From: Pseudomonas koreensis
GTDB lineage: Bacteria; Pseudomonadota; Gammaproteobacteria; Pseudomonadales; Pseudomonadaceae
Assembly: GCF_024169245.1 (NCBI RefSeq)
Contig: NZ_JALJWP010000001.1
Location: 1,240,001-1,304,000 of the forward strand
Length of the DNA stretch: 64,000 nucleotides
Direction: 5' to 3'
Shown here: one piece after another, positions 27,203 to 39,647 of the stretch
Position numbering within the stretch: the stretch's first letter is position 1
How the letters are laid out: each line of letters starts with the position of its first letter
The notes under the pieces: model-generated
Told to the model about the DNA's origin: nothing
Seen by the model: only the letters and a program-made list of their open reading frames with translations
Database searches by the model: none
Program-made: the position numbers and the translations under genes

Positions 27203-28566
27203 CCCGCCTGCTGGTCGAATGTACCCACGTGTTCAAACACCCGACGGTCAATTCGGGTATCCAGCGCGTGGTGCGCAACGTCATCAAGCAACTGCCCGCC
27301 AGCGCTGAAGGTGTCGAATGCATGCCGGTGGTCGTGCTCAATGGCGAGCTGTACCGCGTTCTGCGCCTGGCGCCGTTCGATACACCGTTCTGGAACACCC
27401 TGGAAACCTTTGGCGAACGCTTGCAGCGCCTTGCTCACCGTTTCTGGCAATGGCATCAGCGCCGCGATGCACAGTGCGCTTCGAAACTGGCGCGTCGGGT
27501 GCTTTATGTGGGCTATCGATTGACCCAGTTTGCAGTGTTCGGCTTGCCGATTCGGCTGATCCGGCGAATCAATCGCAGGCAGCTGCTTAAACGCTGTTCG
27601 CCGCTGCAGCACCAGCCCGGCGATCAACTGGTGCTGCTGGATTCGTCCTGGCATTCGGATTTCTTCGCCCACGTCGAACAGCTCAAACGCGAGGGCGTGG
27701 GCGTGATCGCGGTGATCTACGACCTGATTCCCCTGACGCATGCGCAGTTTTACGACACGCGTCTGGTCGAGGTTTTCAACGAATGGTTCGACTGGGTCAC
27801 CCGCACGGCCGACGGCTACATGGCGATCTCCGCCACGGTGCGTGATCAGGTGCGTGACGAATTGCAGCGCAGAATCGGTGCAGCGCAGACCGACAAGCGC
27901 TGGTTCGATTTCTTCCATCTGGGTTCCGAGCTCGATCTGCATCACAGCACAGCAACGGTCGAACCGCGCCTGAAAGATGTGTTCGCTGCGCCCGAAGCGG
28001 TTTTTCTGATGGTCAGCACCATCGAGCCGCGCAAGAACCACGCGTACCTGCTGGACGCCTTCGAACGTGCCTGGACCGCTGGCTCAACGGCACGCTTGTG
28101 CATCGCCGGGCGCATTGGCTGGAAATGCGACGCCCTGCTCGCCCGCATCCGCAATCACCCGCAATTGAACCGGCGCCTGTTCATGTTCAACGACCTGAGC
28201 GATACCAGCCTGGAATACGCCTACGCCCACGCCAGTGCACTGGTGTTTCCCTCGTTTGTCGAAGGCTTCGGCCTGCCGCTGGTAGAAGCCATGCAGCGTG
28301 GCTTGCCGGCGATGGGCAGCGACATCGCCGTGTTTCGCGAGATTGGCGGCGAGTTCATGGCTTATTTTGATCTGCACGATCCGCAGAGCCTCGTCGATCT
28401 GATCGAGACGTATCAGCGCAGCGGGCATTTTCCCGCCGCCCGCGATGTCGCCGACTGGCGCTGGATCGGCTGGCGCGAGGCCAGCGAGCAACTGGCGACA
28501 CGCAGCCTGCACCATGTTCTGCAGGCCCCGCGCCTGCAAGCGAGGCCGCATGCGCATTGCTCTTAA
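27199..28566 (+). CDS. wbpX: D-rhamnosyltransferase WbpX-like glycosyltransferase
   Basis: This 455-residue GT4 enzyme shows VSTIEPRKNHAYLLDAFERA as the nucleotide-sugar region and the E-x7-E motif in FVEGFGLPLVEAMQRGLPAM. By position and order (wzt, then wbpX, wbpY, wbpZ) it corresponds to WbpX, the polymerising alpha-1,2-D-rhamnosyltransferase of P. aeruginosa common antigen. It acts on the cytoplasmic face of the inner membrane using GDP-D-rhamnose. The ATG overlaps the wzt stop. Confidence 0.9.
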   Translation: MTRLLVECTHVFKHPTVNSGIQRVVRNVIKQLPASAEGVECMPVVVLNGELYRVLRLAPFDTPFWNTLETFGERLQRLAHRFWQWHQRRDAQCASKLARRVLYVGYRLTQFAVFGLPIRLIRRINRRQLLKRCSPLQHQPGDQLVLLDSSWHSDFFAHVEQLKREGVGVIAVIYDLIPLTHAQFYDTRLVEVFNEWFDWVTRTADGYMAISATVRDQVRDELQRRIGAAQTDKRWFDFFHLGSELDLHHSTATVEPRLKDVFAAPEAVFLMVSTIEPRKNHAYLLDAFERAWTAGSTARLCIAGRIGWKCDALLARIRNHPQLNRRLFMFNDLSDTSLEYAYAHASALVFPSFVEGFGLPLVEAMQRGLPAMGSDIAVFREIGGEFMAYFDLHDPQSLVDLIETYQRSGHFPAARDVADWRWIGWREASEQLATRSLHHVLQAPRLQARPHAHCS

Positions 28567-29680
28567 CGCCCGCATCCTGCAAGCGCCGCGCACCGGTATC
28601 GGCCACTACGTCGCCGAATTGGTCAAAGCCTTGCGCGGCGAATCCGACTTGGACGTGAGCCTGTTTCACGGCTGGGGCTGGAGTTCGGCCCTGCCGGAAG
28701 CCGCAGTACCCGGCTATTCGCGCATGACGCCGCTGCTGCGGCAAATTCCCGGGGCTTATCAGGCCCGGCGCTGGCTGGAGCAGAAACGCTTCGATCAGGG
28801 GCGTGCGCAAGGAATCGATCTTTATCACGAGCCGAGCCTGTGGCCGCTGGCCTTCGACGGCCCGACCGTGATCACCCTGCATGACCTGACACACCTGCAC
28901 TTTCCGCAAACCCAGCCGCCGGCGCGTCTGAGGGAGATCGAACGTCGTCTGGCCGCCGGCATGGAGCAAGCGCGGGTAATTCTCACCGACTCACAGGCAA
29001 TCGCCGACGAGGCGCAGGCATATTTCAATCTTCCTGCGCATCGTTTCGTGGTGGCGCCGTTAGGTGTGGCCGAGCGATTTCGTCCTCGGCAACCCCATGA
29101 AATCGACAGTGTGCTCAAGGCTCACGCCGTCCAGGCAGGGGAATATTTGCTCTGTGTCGGCACCCTTGAGCCGCGCAAGAACCTGAGTCTGGCATTACAG
29201 GCCCACGCCCTGCTGCCCGACGCTGTGCGCCAGCGCTTTCCCTTGTTGATTGCGGGGATGGCCGGCTGGCAGCGCGAGCAGTTCAACGAGCCACTGCGCC
29301 AGGCCTTGGCGAGCGGCCATGTGTGTCTGCTCGGCTATCTGCCCGATGAGCAATTGGCGCAACTGCTGGCCGGCGCCCGGGCACTGATATTTCCATCGCT
29401 GTATGAGGGCTTTGGCTTGCCGGTGCTGGAAGCCATGGCCAGTGGCACGCCGGTGGTGACTACTCGCTCTTCGGCGATGCCGGAGGTGGCTGGCGACGCG
29501 GGCAACTATATTGATGCGGACGATGCCGAGGGACTGCGCGATGCGCTGATTCGTCTGATCGACGACCGGCAGCATTGGCAGGCATGCCGCGACGCAGGAT
29601 TGCTGCGGGCAAGGCTTTTTTCCTGGAAGCGTTGTGCACAGGCTACGGCCGGTGCCTACCGCCAGGCGATGGGAGGTTGA
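28550..29680 (+). CDS. wbpY: D-rhamnosyltransferase WbpY-like glycosyltransferase
   Basis: The 376-residue GT4 enzyme begins MRIALNARILQAPRTGIGHY and has LCVGTLEPRKNLSLALQAHA and the E-x7-E site in YEGFGLPVLEAMASGTPVV. The ATG at 28550, 17 bases inside the end of wbpX with GAGG just upstream, gives the family-like start; a longer frame to 28445 does not resemble family sequence. WbpY of P. aeruginosa adds alpha-1,3-linked rhamnoses next to the primer. The stop is followed immediately by the wbpZ ATG. Confidence 0.9.
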   Translation: MRIALNARILQAPRTGIGHYVAELVKALRGESDLDVSLFHGWGWSSALPEAAVPGYSRMTPLLRQIPGAYQARRWLEQKRFDQGRAQGIDLYHEPSLWPLAFDGPTVITLHDLTHLHFPQTQPPARLREIERRLAAGMEQARVILTDSQAIADEAQAYFNLPAHRFVVAPLGVAERFRPRQPHEIDSVLKAHAVQAGEYLLCVGTLEPRKNLSLALQAHALLPDAVRQRFPLLIAGMAGWQREQFNEPLRQALASGHVCLLGYLPDEQLAQLLAGARALIFPSLYEGFGLPVLEAMASGTPVVTTRSSAMPEVAGDAGNYIDADDAEGLRDALIRLIDDRQHWQACRDAGLLRARLFSWKRCAQATAGAYRQAMGG

Positions 29681-30811
29681 ATGCGCGTTCTTCATTTCTT
29701 CAAGACATACCTGCCCGATTCGGTCGGCGGCATCGAACAAGTCATTTTCCAGTTGTGCGAAAGCGGTGCCCAGCATGGCATCGACGCGCAGGTGCTGACC
29801 CTCAGCACGGACCCGACACCGCCGGTGATGCAGCTGGGCCAGCATGAAGTGCACCGGGCGAAACTGGATATCCAGTTCGCCTCCACCGGGTTTTCCTGGA
29901 GTGTGTTCAAGCAGTTCCGCGCGCTGGCTGCCGAGGCCGACGTGATCAACTACCACTTCCCGTGGCCGTTCATGGATCTGGTGCATTTCGCCAGCGCCCT
30001 TGATAAACCGACGGTGGTTACCTATCACTCGGACATCATTCGTCAGAAGCATTTGCTCAAGCTGTACCGGCCCCTGATGAACCGCTTCCTCGCCAGCGCC
30101 GACCGCATCGTCGCCGCATCGCCGAACTATCTGCACACCAGTGATGTGCTGCAGCAGTTTCAGGACAAGACTCGGGTTATTCCGTACGGGTTGAACAAAG
30201 CAGGTTATCCACAGCCCGATGCCGAACGGATGAACCGCTGGCGCAAACAGCTTGGGGATAAGTTCTTTCTCTTCGTTGGAGTCATGCGCTATTACAAGGG
30301 CTTGCACATCCTGCTCGACGCACTGAAAGACGTCGATTATCCGGTAGTGATCGTCGGCGCTGGTCCCCTGGAGCAGGAACTGCATGCACAGGCCGCCGCG
30401 CTGGGCCTGCGCAATATCCATTTCCTCGGACGCCTGAGTGACGAAGACAAGGTGGCGTTGCTGCAATTGAGCTACGCGATCGTGTTCCCTTCACACCTGC
30501 GTTCGGAGGCCTTCGGCATTTCGTTGCTCGAAGGCGCGATGTACGGTAAACCGATGATCTCCAGCGAAATCGGCACCGGTACGAGTTTCATCAATATTCA
30601 CAATGAAACCGGGTTGGTGGTGCCGCCGAGCAATCCACAAGCGTTCCGCGAAGCCATGCGCACCTTGTGGGAGAACCCAGAGCGTGCCGCCGCCATGGGC
30701 GTCAAAGCCGAAGCGCGCTATCGGCAGTTATTCACTGCCGATGAAATGGGCCGCAAGTGGACCGAGTTGTATCAGGAACTGTTGGCAGAGAAGGCGCTGT
30801 CCTACGCTTGA
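29681..30811 (+). CDS. wbpZ: Rhamnosyltransferase WbpZ-like glycosyltransferase
   Basis: The 376-residue GT4 enzyme has the N-terminal glycine-rich acceptor region YLPDSVGGIEQVIFQLCESG, FLFVGVMRYYKGLHILLDAL, and a C-terminal motif SEAFGISLLEGAMYGKPMI with the two glutamates. WbpZ puts the first rhamnose on the GlcNAc-lipid primer in P. aeruginosa. It is the last gene of the rhamnan operon and lies ten bases from the convergent glutathione transferase gene, with no obvious terminator hairpin between them. An exact DnaA box occurs inside it at 30205. Confidence 0.9.
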   Translation: MRVLHFFKTYLPDSVGGIEQVIFQLCESGAQHGIDAQVLTLSTDPTPPVMQLGQHEVHRAKLDIQFASTGFSWSVFKQFRALAAEADVINYHFPWPFMDLVHFASALDKPTVVTYHSDIIRQKHLLKLYRPLMNRFLASADRIVAASPNYLHTSDVLQQFQDKTRVIPYGLNKAGYPQPDAERMNRWRKQLGDKFFLFVGVMRYYKGLHILLDALKDVDYPVVIVGAGPLEQELHAQAAALGLRNIHFLGRLSDEDKVALLQLSYAIVFPSHLRSEAFGISLLEGAMYGKPMISSEIGTGTSFINIHNETGLVVPPSNPQAFREAMRTLWENPERAAAMGVKAEARYRQLFTADEMGRKWTELYQELLAEKALSYA

Positions 30812-30821
30812 ACGCGGGACA

Positions 30822-31448
30822 TCACGCCGTCTTCTGCAACCCCGCCACCGTGCGCGGCATCGCGACAAAACCGGGCAAGGCTTCGATTCGCGCCAGCCAG
30901 GCGCGAACGTTGGCGTAGTCATCCAGCGAGACATTGCCCTCCGGCGCATGCGCGATGTAGCTGTAGGCAGACACGTCAGCGATGGTTGGCTCATCGCCTG
31001 CCAGATAGGCTGTCTTGCCCAACTCCAGCTCCATGACCTTGAGCAGATTATGCGCACGGCCAATGACTTCCTCAGCGTTCAGTTGCGCACCAAACACCGT
31101 GATCAAGCGTGCTGCCGCCGGGCCAAAAGCAATCGGCCCCGCCGCTGCCGACAACCAGCGCTGCACCTGCGCGGCACCCACCGGGTCGCTGGGTAGCCAG
31201 CGACCGTTGCCATACTTCTGCGCCAGATACACCAGAATCGCATTGGAATCGGCCAGCACTACGCCGTTGTCATCAATCGCCGGCACCTGGCCGAAACTGT
31301 TGATCGCCAGGTACTGCGGTTGCTTGTGCTCGCCCTTGGCCAGATCGATGAAGATCAGCTCGGTCGGCAGTTGCAGCAAAGACAGCATCAACTCGACGCG
31401 GTGGGCGTGGCCGGAACGGGGGAAGTTGTAGAGTTTGATCGCTTGCAT
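30822..31448 (-). CDS. Glutathione S-transferase family protein
   Basis: The 208-residue cytoplasmic protein has an N-terminal thioredoxin-like domain ([19 protein letters not shown], with Ser in the FPRSG turn as candidate catalytic residue). [20 protein letters not shown] follows, including the cis-Pro and the glutathione-binding D-S pair, then a helical C-terminal domain with [18 protein letters not shown]. The ATG at 31448 has CGGAG upstream. It lies 103 bases downstream of a LysR gene on the same strand, so that regulator may control it; the substrate is unknown. Confidence 0.9.
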   Translation of the reverse strand: MQAIKLYNFPRSGHAHRVELMLSLLQLPTELIFIDLAKGEHKQPQYLAINSFGQVPAIDDNGVVLADSNAILVYLAQKYGNGRWLPSDPVGAAQVQRWLSAAAGPIAFGPAAARLITVFGAQLNAEEVIGRAHNLLKVMELELGKTAYLAGDEPTIADVSAYSYIAHAPEGNVSLDDYANVRAWLARIEALPGFVAMPRTVAGLQKTA

Positions 31449-31551
31449 GGTCGACTCCGCTGAACAATGACGTCGCTCGGGGATGAGCGCGCCGATGGAG
31501 TCATCATCCACGGATCGCGAAAACAACAGAATCACCTGCCGCTGCAATCGA

Positions 31552-32478
31552 TTATTTCATCTCGTGCAATAACGCCGCTGCGTTCAAGGCCGGATGCTCG
31601 CGCAGTGCTTTGACGGCGAAGTCGACAAAACTGCGGATCCGCGCCGGCGCCTTGCGCCCGCCCTGGTAGACCACATGGATCGGCAGCGGCGGCAGTTCGA
31701 ACTCGGCGAGGACGATTTCCAGTTCGCCCGCCGCGACCTTGTCCGCCACCTGGTAGGACAGCACTCGCGTCAGGCCCAGGCCTTTGCGCGCGGCGGTGAT
31801 CGCCGACTGATTGGCCGTGACCGTCAAGCGCGGTTCGGTGCGCACGCTGAGTGCTTCATCGCCATCGAGAAACGGCCAGTTGCGTTGTTGCCCGATCGCC
31901 GATGTCGCCACCACCGGCAGCCCGGCCAACGCCTGTGGATGATCCGGTCGGCCATGCCTGGCGAGAAAATCCGGCGAGGCGCAGATCACTCGCCGCACTT
32001 CGCCGACACGGATCGCATGCTGATTGCTGTCCGGCAGCTCACCGATACGCACCGCGACATCAATGCCCTCCTCGACCATGTTGACGACCCGGTCCAGCAA
32101 CAGCGCGTTGATCGACACATCCGGATAACGACAAAGGTAATCGGCCATCACTGGCGTCACGAACAGATCGCCGAACAACACCGGCGCAGTAATCGTTAAC
32201 TGCCCGCGCGGCAAGGCGTGGCTGCCTGCCGCCGAATCCTCGGCCTCCTGCACTTCGGCGAGAATCCGCCGGCAGTCATCGCAGTAACGTTGCCCGGCTT
32301 CGGTGAGATGCACGGTGCGCGTAGTACGCACGAGCAATTGCGTACCGATGTGCTGTTCCAGCGCCGCCACCGCGCGGGTGACACTCGCCGCCGACAAACC
32401 CAGACGCCGCGACGCCGCCGAAAAGCCTTGCTCCTGGGCGACGACAACGAAGATCTGCATTTCCTGAAAGCGGTCCAT
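31552..32478 (-). CDS. LysR family transcriptional regulator
   Basis: The 308-residue protein has the N-terminal LysR helix-turn-helix ([20 protein letters not shown] then [18 protein letters not shown]) and [11 protein letters not shown], followed by a periplasmic-binding-like effector domain ([20 protein letters not shown]). The ATG at 32478 with GAGGAATCCC upstream was chosen over an in-frame ATG at 32505. It is of the CrgA/DsdC-like type often linked with adjacent oxidoreductase or transferase genes. Its targets are unknown; the GST gene downstream is a candidate. Confidence 0.9.
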   Translation of the reverse strand: MDRFQEMQIFVVVAQEQGFSAASRRLGLSAASVTRAVAALEQHIGTQLLVRTTRTVHLTEAGQRYCDDCRRILAEVQEAEDSAAGSHALPRGQLTITAPVLFGDLFVTPVMADYLCRYPDVSINALLLDRVVNMVEEGIDVAVRIGELPDSNQHAIRVGEVRRVICASPDFLARHGRPDHPQALAGLPVVATSAIGQQRNWPFLDGDEALSVRTEPRLTVTANQSAITAARKGLGLTRVLSYQVADKVAAGELEIVLAEFELPPLPIHVVYQGGRKAPARIRSFVDFAVKALREHPALNAAALLHEMK

Positions 32479-32524
32479 GGGATTCCTCGGCGGCGGATAC
32501 GACAATCGCAGCCGAGGCTGCGAT

Positions 32525-32590
32525 TGGGGAAGCGTAGATCAACTGTGGATAACTTATTCCACGGTCACCGATTTCGCCAGGTTGCGCGGC
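32525..32590. other. Presumptive attTn7 site at the end of glmS
   Basis: Tn7 inserts about 25 bases beyond the glmS stop and recognises the last glmS codons. Here the stop is at 32554-32556, so the insertion point would fall near 32529. The region is uninterrupted: the next gene starts at 32478 with no transposon end visible. An exact DnaA box (32544-32552) lies within the site. Confidence 0.6.
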
Positions 32591-34386
32591 TGATCGACGT
32601 CAGTGCCTTTGAGCACGGCCACGTAGTACGACAGCAGTTGCAACGGGATCGTATAAAGGATCGGCGAGAGAATGTCGTGGATGTGCGGCATCTGCACCAC
32701 GTGGGTGCCTTCGCCGTTAGTCATTCCGGCCTTCTCATCCGCAAACACGATCAATTCACCGCCCCGGGCGCGGACTTCCTGCAGGTTGGATTTGAGCTTT
32801 TCCAGCAGTTCGTTATTCGGCGCGACAGTAACCACCGGCATGTCGTTATCCACAAGGGCCAGTGGGCCGTGTTTCAGCTCACCGGCCGGGTAGGCTTCGG
32901 CGTGAATGTAGGAGATTTCCTTGAGCTTCAAGGCCCCTTCCATTGCTACCGGGAATTGCGCGCCACGGCCGAGGAAAAGAGTGTGGTTTTTCTCGGCGAA
33001 CAGCTCGGCGATTTTCTCCACGGTGCTGTCCATCGCCAGCGCTTCGCCCAGACGGGTCGGCAGGCGACGCAGCTCTTCGACCAGCGTCGCCTCGACGCCG
33101 TCAGTCAAAGTCCCGCGGACCTGACCCAGCGACAACGTCAGCAGCAACAGACCGACCAATTGCGTGGTGAAGGCTTTGGTCGAGGCCACGCCGATTTCGC
33201 GACCGGCCTGGGTCAGCAAGGTGAGATCGGATTCGCGTACCAGCGAGCTGATGCCAACGTTGCAGATCGCCAGGCTGGCGAGGAAACCCAGCTCTTTGGC
33301 ATTGCGCAAGGCCGCGAGGGTGTCAGCGGTTTCACCGGACTGCGAGATGGTCACGAACAGCGTGTCCGGCTGCACTACCACTTTGCGATAACGGAATTCA
33401 CTCGCGACTTCGACCTGGCACGGAATACCGGCCAGTTCTTCAAGCCAATACCGCGCGACCATGCCGGCGTGATAGCTGGTGCCGCAGGCGACGATCTGCA
33501 CATTGCGCACTTTGGCAAACAGTTCGGCGGCTTGCGGACCGAAGGCCTCAACGAGCACCTGATTGTTGCCCAGACGACCTTCGAGGGTGCGCTGAACCAC
33601 GGTCGGTTGCTCGTGGATTTCCTTGAGCATGTAGTGGCGGAACTCGCCCTTGTCGGCGGCTTCGGCACCATCGGTGTACTGCACAGTCTGGCGCTCGACG
33701 GCGTTGCCGTTGACGTCCCAGATCTGCACGCTGTCGCGGCGGATCTCAGCGATATCGCCCTCTTCCAGATACATGAAACGGTCAGTGACCTGACGCAGGG
33801 CCAATTGGTCGGAGGCGAGGAAGTTCTCGCCCAGCCCCAGGCCGATCACCAATGGACTGCCACTGCGCGCGGCGACCAGTCGATCCGGTTGCTGCACATT
33901 GATCACCGCCAGACCGTAAGCGCCATGCAGCTCCTTCACCGTAGCCTTGAGGGCGGCCGTAAGGTCCGGTTGTTCCTTGAGCTTGTGCGTCAGCAGATGG
34001 GCGATGACCTCGGTGTCGGTGTCCGAGCTGAACGCATAACCCAATGCTTTCAGTTGTTCGCGCAGGGCCTCGTGATTCTCGATGATGCCGTTGTGCACCA
34101 CCGCGATATCACCGGAAAAATGCGGGTGGGCGTTGCGTTCGCAAGGCGCACCATGGGTCGCCCAACGGGTGTGGGCAATACCGAGACGGCCGGCCAGCGG
34201 GTGTTCGGCCAACGCAGTTTCCAGCTCGCTGACCTTGCCCGGACGGCGCATGCGCTCCAGGGTTTCGTCGTTGGTGTAAACCGCCACACCGGCGCTGTCG
34301 TAGCCGCGGTATTCGAGGCGCTTCAGGCCTTCGAGGAGGATGGCGGTGATATTACGTTCAGCTACAGCGCCAACAATGCCACACAT
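32554..34386 (-). CDS. glmS: Glutamine--fructose-6-phosphate aminotransferase (isomerising)
   Basis: GlmS makes glucosamine-6-phosphate, the first committed step to UDP-GlcNAc for peptidoglycan and lipopolysaccharide. The 610 residues start MCGIVGAV, with Cys2 as N-terminal nucleophile of the glutaminase domain; RWATHGAP and [11 protein letters not shown] follow. The isomerase half has two SIS domains ([40 protein letters not shown]) and ends in [13 protein letters not shown]. It lies two bases downstream of glmR and near glmU. Confidence 0.97.
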   Translation of the reverse strand: MCGIVGAVAERNITAILLEGLKRLEYRGYDSAGVAVYTNDETLERMRRPGKVSELETALAEHPLAGRLGIAHTRWATHGAPCERNAHPHFSGDIAVVHNGIIENHEALREQLKALGYAFSSDTDTEVIAHLLTHKLKEQPDLTAALKATVKELHGAYGLAVINVQQPDRLVAARSGSPLVIGLGLGENFLASDQLALRQVTDRFMYLEEGDIAEIRRDSVQIWDVNGNAVERQTVQYTDGAEAADKGEFRHYMLKEIHEQPTVVQRTLEGRLGNNQVLVEAFGPQAAELFAKVRNVQIVACGTSYHAGMVARYWLEELAGIPCQVEVASEFRYRKVVVQPDTLFVTISQSGETADTLAALRNAKELGFLASLAICNVGISSLVRESDLTLLTQAGREIGVASTKAFTTQLVGLLLLTLSLGQVRGTLTDGVEATLVEELRRLPTRLGEALAMDSTVEKIAELFAEKNHTLFLGRGAQFPVAMEGALKLKEISYIHAEAYPAGELKHGPLALVDNDMPVVTVAPNNELLEKLKSNLQEVRARGGELIVFADEKAGMTNGEGTHVVQMPHIHDILSPILYTIPLQLLSYYVAVLKGTDVDQPRNLAKSVTVE

Positions 34387-34388
34387 GG

Positions 34389-35165
34389 TTATTTCTCCTG
34401 ACTGACAGCCGCACAGATCAAAGTGATCCCGCGGGCCTGAAGCTGATCGCGCGCCTCGACTGGCAGGCGATCATCGGTAATGAGGGTATGGATGCTGCTC
34501 CAGGGCAGCTCCAGGTTGGGAATCTTGCGGCCGATCTTGTCGGCCTCGACCATCACGATGACTTCCCGCGCGACATCGGCCATCACCCGGCTAAGGCCGA
34601 GCAATTCGTTGAAAGTCGTGGTGCCGCGAACCAGATCGATGCCGTCGGCGCCGATGAACAACTGATCGAAGTCGTAAGAGCGCAGTACCTGCTCGGCGAC
34701 CTGGCCTTGAAAGGATTCAGAATGCGGATCCCAGGTGCCGCCGGTCATCAGCAGCACCGGCTCGTGTTCGAGTTCGCTCAAGGCGTTGGCGACGTGCAGC
34801 GAGTTGGTCATCACCACGAGGCCGGGTTGCTGGCCCAGTTCGGGAATCATCGCGGCGGTGGTGCTGCCGCTGTCGATGATGATGCGTGCGTGCTCGCGGA
34901 TACGTTGGACCGCCGCGCGGGCGATCGCCTGCTTGTATTTGGAGATACTCTGCGCAGTGTCCGCGACCAGCTCTTGCGGCATGGTGATCGCACCACCATA
35001 GCGACGCAACAATAAACCATGGGTTTCCAACGCAGCGAGATCCTTGCGAATCGTAACTTCCGAAGTTTCGAAGCGTTTGGCCAGCTCATCCACACTGACT
35101 TCGCCCTGCTCATTGAGCAAGGCGAGGATGTTATGGCGACGCTGGGGTGTATTGCGCTTGGACAT
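34389..35165 (-). CDS. glmR: DeoR family regulator of the glm locus
   Basis: The 258-residue protein has an N-terminal DeoR helix-turn-helix ([20 protein letters not shown] and [17 protein letters not shown]) and the C-terminal DeoR sensor domain with [15 protein letters not shown] and [12 protein letters not shown], which bind sugar phosphates in the family. It sits two bases upstream of glmS on the same strand. In P. aeruginosa the gene at this place (between glmU and glmS) is called glmR. Control of amino-sugar synthesis is the expected role, inferred from location. Confidence 0.88.
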   Translation of the reverse strand: MSKRNTPQRRHNILALLNEQGEVSVDELAKRFETSEVTIRKDLAALETHGLLLRRYGGAITMPQELVADTAQSISKYKQAIARAAVQRIREHARIIIDSGSTTAAMIPELGQQPGLVVMTNSLHVANALSELEHEPVLLMTGGTWDPHSESFQGQVAEQVLRSYDFDQLFIGADGIDLVRGTTTFNELLGLSRVMADVAREVIVMVEADKIGRKIPNLELPWSSIHTLITDDRLPVEARDQLQARGITLICAAVSQEK

Positions 35166-35269
35166 GGCGGCTTAAGTTTCGATTCGAAAGATAACGTGAA
35201 GCAATGAAACTCTATCGAAAGGTTGCCGTCAAGACGCGAGGAGAAAAATTCAGAAAGGTTGAAATTATT

Positions 35270-35356
35270 GTGGGAGCGAGCGAGCTTGCGAAAGCGGTGT
35301 GTCAGTGAGTGGCAACGTCACTGAGATAGAGCATTCGCGAGCAGGCTCACTCCTAC
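35270..35356. repeat. REP-type repeat pair
   Basis: Two inverted REP units, GTGGGAGCGAGCGAGCTTGC and GCGAGCAGGCTCACTCCTAC, surround an inner hairpin CAGTGA...TCACTG. It lies between glmU and glmR and may separate their transcripts. Confidence 0.8.
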
Positions 35357-35374
35357 TGGGGGACTGTGGATAAG

Positions 35375-36742
35375 TCAGGATTTCTTGATCTTCTCCGGCC
35401 GTTTCCAGCCATCGATATTCTTCTGCCGCGCACGACCTACCGCCAATTGAGCGTTATCCACATTCTGGGTAATGGTCGAGCCGGCTGCGGTGGTCGCACC
35501 GTTGGAGATATCCACAGGCGCCACCAGCGAATTGTTCGAGCCGATGAACACGTCGGCACCCAACACGGTTTTCCACTTGTTGGCGCCGTCGTAATTGCAG
35601 GTGATGGTGCCGGCGCCGATGTTGGTGCGTGCGCCAATCTCGGCATCGCCCAGATAAGTCAGGTGGCCAGCCTTGGCCCCTTCGCCCATGTGCGCATTTT
35701 TCAGCTCGACGAAGTTACCCACATGCGCACGTGCCTCGAGCACAGTACCCGGGCGCAATCGTGCGAAAGGACCGGCATCGCTGCCTTCACCGAGAATTGC
35801 GCCTTCGATATGACTGTTGGCCTTGATCACCACGCCTTTGCGCAGGGTGCTGTCCTTGATCACGCAGTTCGGACCGATCTCTACGTCGTCTTCGATGACC
35901 ACCTTGCCCTCAAGGATCACGTTGATATCGATCAGTACATCGCGCCCCACGGTAACTTCGCCGCGCACATCGAAACGCGCCGGATCACGCAGGGTTACGC
36001 CTTGAGCCATCAGTCGACGTCCGGCACGTAACTGGTAATGACGTTCGAGTTCGGCCAATTGCTTGCGATCATTGGCGCCCTGCACTTCCATCGGATCATG
36101 CGGTTGTTCGGTGGCAACCACCAGACCATCGCTGACCGCCATTTCGATCACGTCGGTGAGGTAATACTCGCCCTGCGCGTTGTTGTTCGACAGGCGACTC
36201 ATCCAGTCCGCCAGTCGACTGGCCGGCACGGCGAGGATGCCGGTGTTGCCTTCGGTGATCGCACGTTGTGCTTCGCTGGCGTCTTTGTGCTCGACGATCG
36301 CAGCAACCTTGCCGTCGGCATCGCGGACAATGCGGCCATAACCGGTCGGGTCATCCAGCTCTACGGTGAGCAGGCCCATTTGTCCCGGCACCACATGCTT
36401 GAGCAGGCGCTGCAGCGTTTCGACTTCGATCAGTGGCACGTCACCGTAAAGGATCAGCACGGTGTCGGCATCGATGAACGGCACGGCCTGAGCGGTGGCG
36501 TGGCCGGTGCCCAGTTGCTTGTCCTGAAGCACGAAATTCAAGTCATCGGCCGCCAAGCGCTCACGCACCACTTCAGCGCCGTGACCGATCACCACATGAA
36601 TGCGCTGGGGATCAAGTTGACGAGCGCTGTGGATAACATGGCCGAGCATGGAGTTGCCGGCAATCGGGTGCAGGACCTTGGGCAGCGCCGAGCGCATACG
36701 AGTGCCTTGACCGGCCGCGAGGATAACGATTTCGAGAGACAT
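35375..36742 (-). CDS. glmU: Bifunctional N-acetylglucosamine-1-phosphate uridyltransferase / glucosamine-1-phosphate acetyltransferase
   Basis: GlmU catalyses the last two steps to UDP-GlcNAc. The 455-residue protein has the N-terminal pyrophosphorylase signature [20 protein letters not shown] and [10 protein letters not shown]-terminal left-handed beta-helix of hexapeptide repeats ([19 protein letters not shown]) carries the acetyltransferase site, including [19 protein letters not shown] and [18 protein letters not shown]. It lies downstream of the atp operon but is separated from it by a strong terminator. Two exact DnaA boxes lie inside the gene (35454, 36628). Confidence 0.97.
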   Translation of the reverse strand: MSLEIVILAAGQGTRMRSALPKVLHPIAGNSMLGHVIHSARQLDPQRIHVVIGHGAEVVRERLAADDLNFVLQDKQLGTGHATAQAVPFIDADTVLILYGDVPLIEVETLQRLLKHVVPGQMGLLTVELDDPTGYGRIVRDADGKVAAIVEHKDASEAQRAITEGNTGILAVPASRLADWMSRLSNNNAQGEYYLTDVIEMAVSDGLVVATEQPHDPMEVQGANDRKQLAELERHYQLRAGRRLMAQGVTLRDPARFDVRGEVTVGRDVLIDINVILEGKVVIEDDVEIGPNCVIKDSTLRKGVVIKANSHIEGAILGEGSDAGPFARLRPGTVLEARAHVGNFVELKNAHMGEGAKAGHLTYLGDAEIGARTNIGAGTITCNYDGANKWKTVLGADVFIGSNNSLVAPVDISNGATTAAGSTITQNVDNAQLAVGRARQKNIDGWKRPEKIKKS

Positions 36743-36800
36743 GACTGGCTACCAATCCTGGGTGGTCAGCGACTGCGACCGGGGTTTGAATTCGGAAAAG

Positions 36801-36830
36801 AAAAAAGGGTAGCCGAGGCTACCCTTTTTT
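36801..36830 (-). terminator. Rho-independent terminator of the atp operon
   Basis: A perfect 14-base stem (AAAAAAGGGTAGCC and its complement) with a 2-base loop and T-run lies 28 bases beyond the atpC stop. It is symmetrical and works on paper in both directions. Confidence 0.95.
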
Positions 36831-36858
36831 ATCAATCGCACAACAAGCGGCTGACGGA

Positions 36859-37284
36859 TTAACCGCCAAACTTCTTGCGGATCTGCTGGACGGTGCGCAG
36901 CTGGGCTGCAGCCTCGGCCAGACGTGTGGCAGCGGCGCCGTAATCGAAGTCCGCGCCTTTTTCGTTCAGGGCATTCTCGGCAGCCTTGAGAGCTGCCTGA
37001 GCCTGAGCTTCATCCAGGTCGGCGGCACGTTGCACGGTATCGGCAAGTACCTTGACCATGTTCGGCTGAACCTCGAGGAAACCACCGGAGATGTAGAACA
37101 CCTCGGCTTCCCCGCCTTGCTTGATCAGGCGGATCGGACCCGGCTTGAGATTAGTGATCAGCGGCGCGTGACCCAGAGCGATACCAAGATCACCCAGTGC
37201 ACCGTGCGCAATCACCATCTCGACCAGGCCGGAAAAGATTTCCCCTTCCGCGCTGACGATATCGCAATGGACTGTCATAGCCAT
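36859..37284 (-). CDS. atpC: ATP synthase F1 epsilon subunit
   Basis: The epsilon subunit belongs to the central stalk and inhibits ATP hydrolysis. The 141 residues show the N-terminal beta-sandwich ([35 protein letters not shown]) and the helical C-terminal hairpin ([20 protein letters not shown]). It is the last gene of the atp operon and is followed by a terminator. Confidence 0.96.
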   Translation of the reverse strand: MAMTVHCDIVSAEGEIFSGLVEMVIAHGALGDLGIALGHAPLITNLKPGPIRLIKQGGEAEVFYISGGFLEVQPNMVKVLADTVQRAADLDEAQAQAALKAAENALNEKGADFDYGAAATRLAEAAAQLRTVQQIRKKFGG

Positions 37285-37329
37285 CTGATTGCCTCAACCT
37301 AAATTAGCGCCCGTTGCCGGGCGCCGGGA

Positions 37330-38736
<1,407 letters not shown>

Positions 38737-39597
38737 TTAAACCGCGGCAGCGCCGCCGACGATTTCCGAGATCTCTTGGGTGATCGCAGCCTGACGCGCC
38801 TTGTTGTAGATCAGCTGCAAATCGCTGATCAAATCACCGGCGTTGTCGGTAGCGTTCTTCATCGCGATCATCCGCGCAGCCTGTTCAGCCGCGTTGTTCT
38901 CGACCACCGCCTGGTAGACCTGCGACTCGACGTAACGGACCATCAAGCCGTCAAGCAGCTCTTTGGCGTCCGGTTCGTAGAGATAGTCCCAGTGGTGCTT
39001 GAGATCCTGATCCGGGGTTGCCACCAGTGGAATCAACTGCTCCACGGTAGGCTGTTGCGTCATGGTGTTGATGAACTTGTTGGACACCACGGACAGGCGG
39101 TCGATACGGCCGTCCAGGTAGGCATCCAGCATCACCTTCACGCTGCCGATCAGATCATTGATCGACGGCTCTTCACCCAGGTGGCTGATAGCTGCAACGA
39201 CGTTACCGCCGAAGTTGCGGAAAAAGGCCGCACCCTTGCTACCGACTACACACAGATCGATCTCGACGCCGTTTTCGCGGTTTACCGCCATGTCCTTGAC
39301 CAGGGCCTTGAACAGGTTGGTGTTCAAGCCGCCGCACAGACCACGGTCACTGCTCACGACGACATAACCGACGCGCTTGATTGCACGGTCGATCATGAAC
39401 GGGTGGCGGTATTCCGGGTTGGCGTTGGCCAGATGCCCAATTACCTGGCGGATACGCTCCGCATAAGGACGGCTAGCAGCCATGCGCATTTGTGCCTTGC
39501 GCATTTTGCTGACCGCCACTTTTTCCATGGCGCTGGTAATCTTTTGCGTGCTTTTGATGCTCGCAATCTTACTGCGAATCTCTTTTGCGCCTGCCAT
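38737..39597 (-). CDS. atpG: ATP synthase F1 gamma subunit
   Basis: Gamma is the rotating shaft of F1. The 286-residue sequence starts [20 protein letters not shown], with the conserved [13 protein letters not shown] helix and [12 protein letters not shown]. It ends with the other shaft helix, [20 protein letters not shown]. It lies between atpA and atpD in the standard order. Confidence 0.97.
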   Translation of the reverse strand: MAGAKEIRSKIASIKSTQKITSAMEKVAVSKMRKAQMRMAASRPYAERIRQVIGHLANANPEYRHPFMIDRAIKRVGYVVVSSDRGLCGGLNTNLFKALVKDMAVNRENGVEIDLCVVGSKGAAFFRNFGGNVVAAISHLGEEPSINDLIGSVKVMLDAYLDGRIDRLSVVSNKFINTMTQQPTVEQLIPLVATPDQDLKHHWDYLYEPDAKELLDGLMVRYVESQVYQAVVENNAAEQAARMIAMKNATDNAGDLISDLQLIYNKARQAAITQEISEIVGGAAAV

Positions 39598-39647
39598 GTA
39601 ACACCTATCAGGTTAGCAAGCGGGAGCCTCGCGGCTCCCGCTGCGGC

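Noticed and set aside
32479..32553. A Tn7-like insertion downstream of glmS
   Set aside because: The gap is short, continuous and lacks transposon ends or tns genes.
32218..34401. A long open frame antisense to glmS
   Set aside because: It mirrors the glmS codons, has no recognisable domain and would require two unrelated genes on the same DNA.
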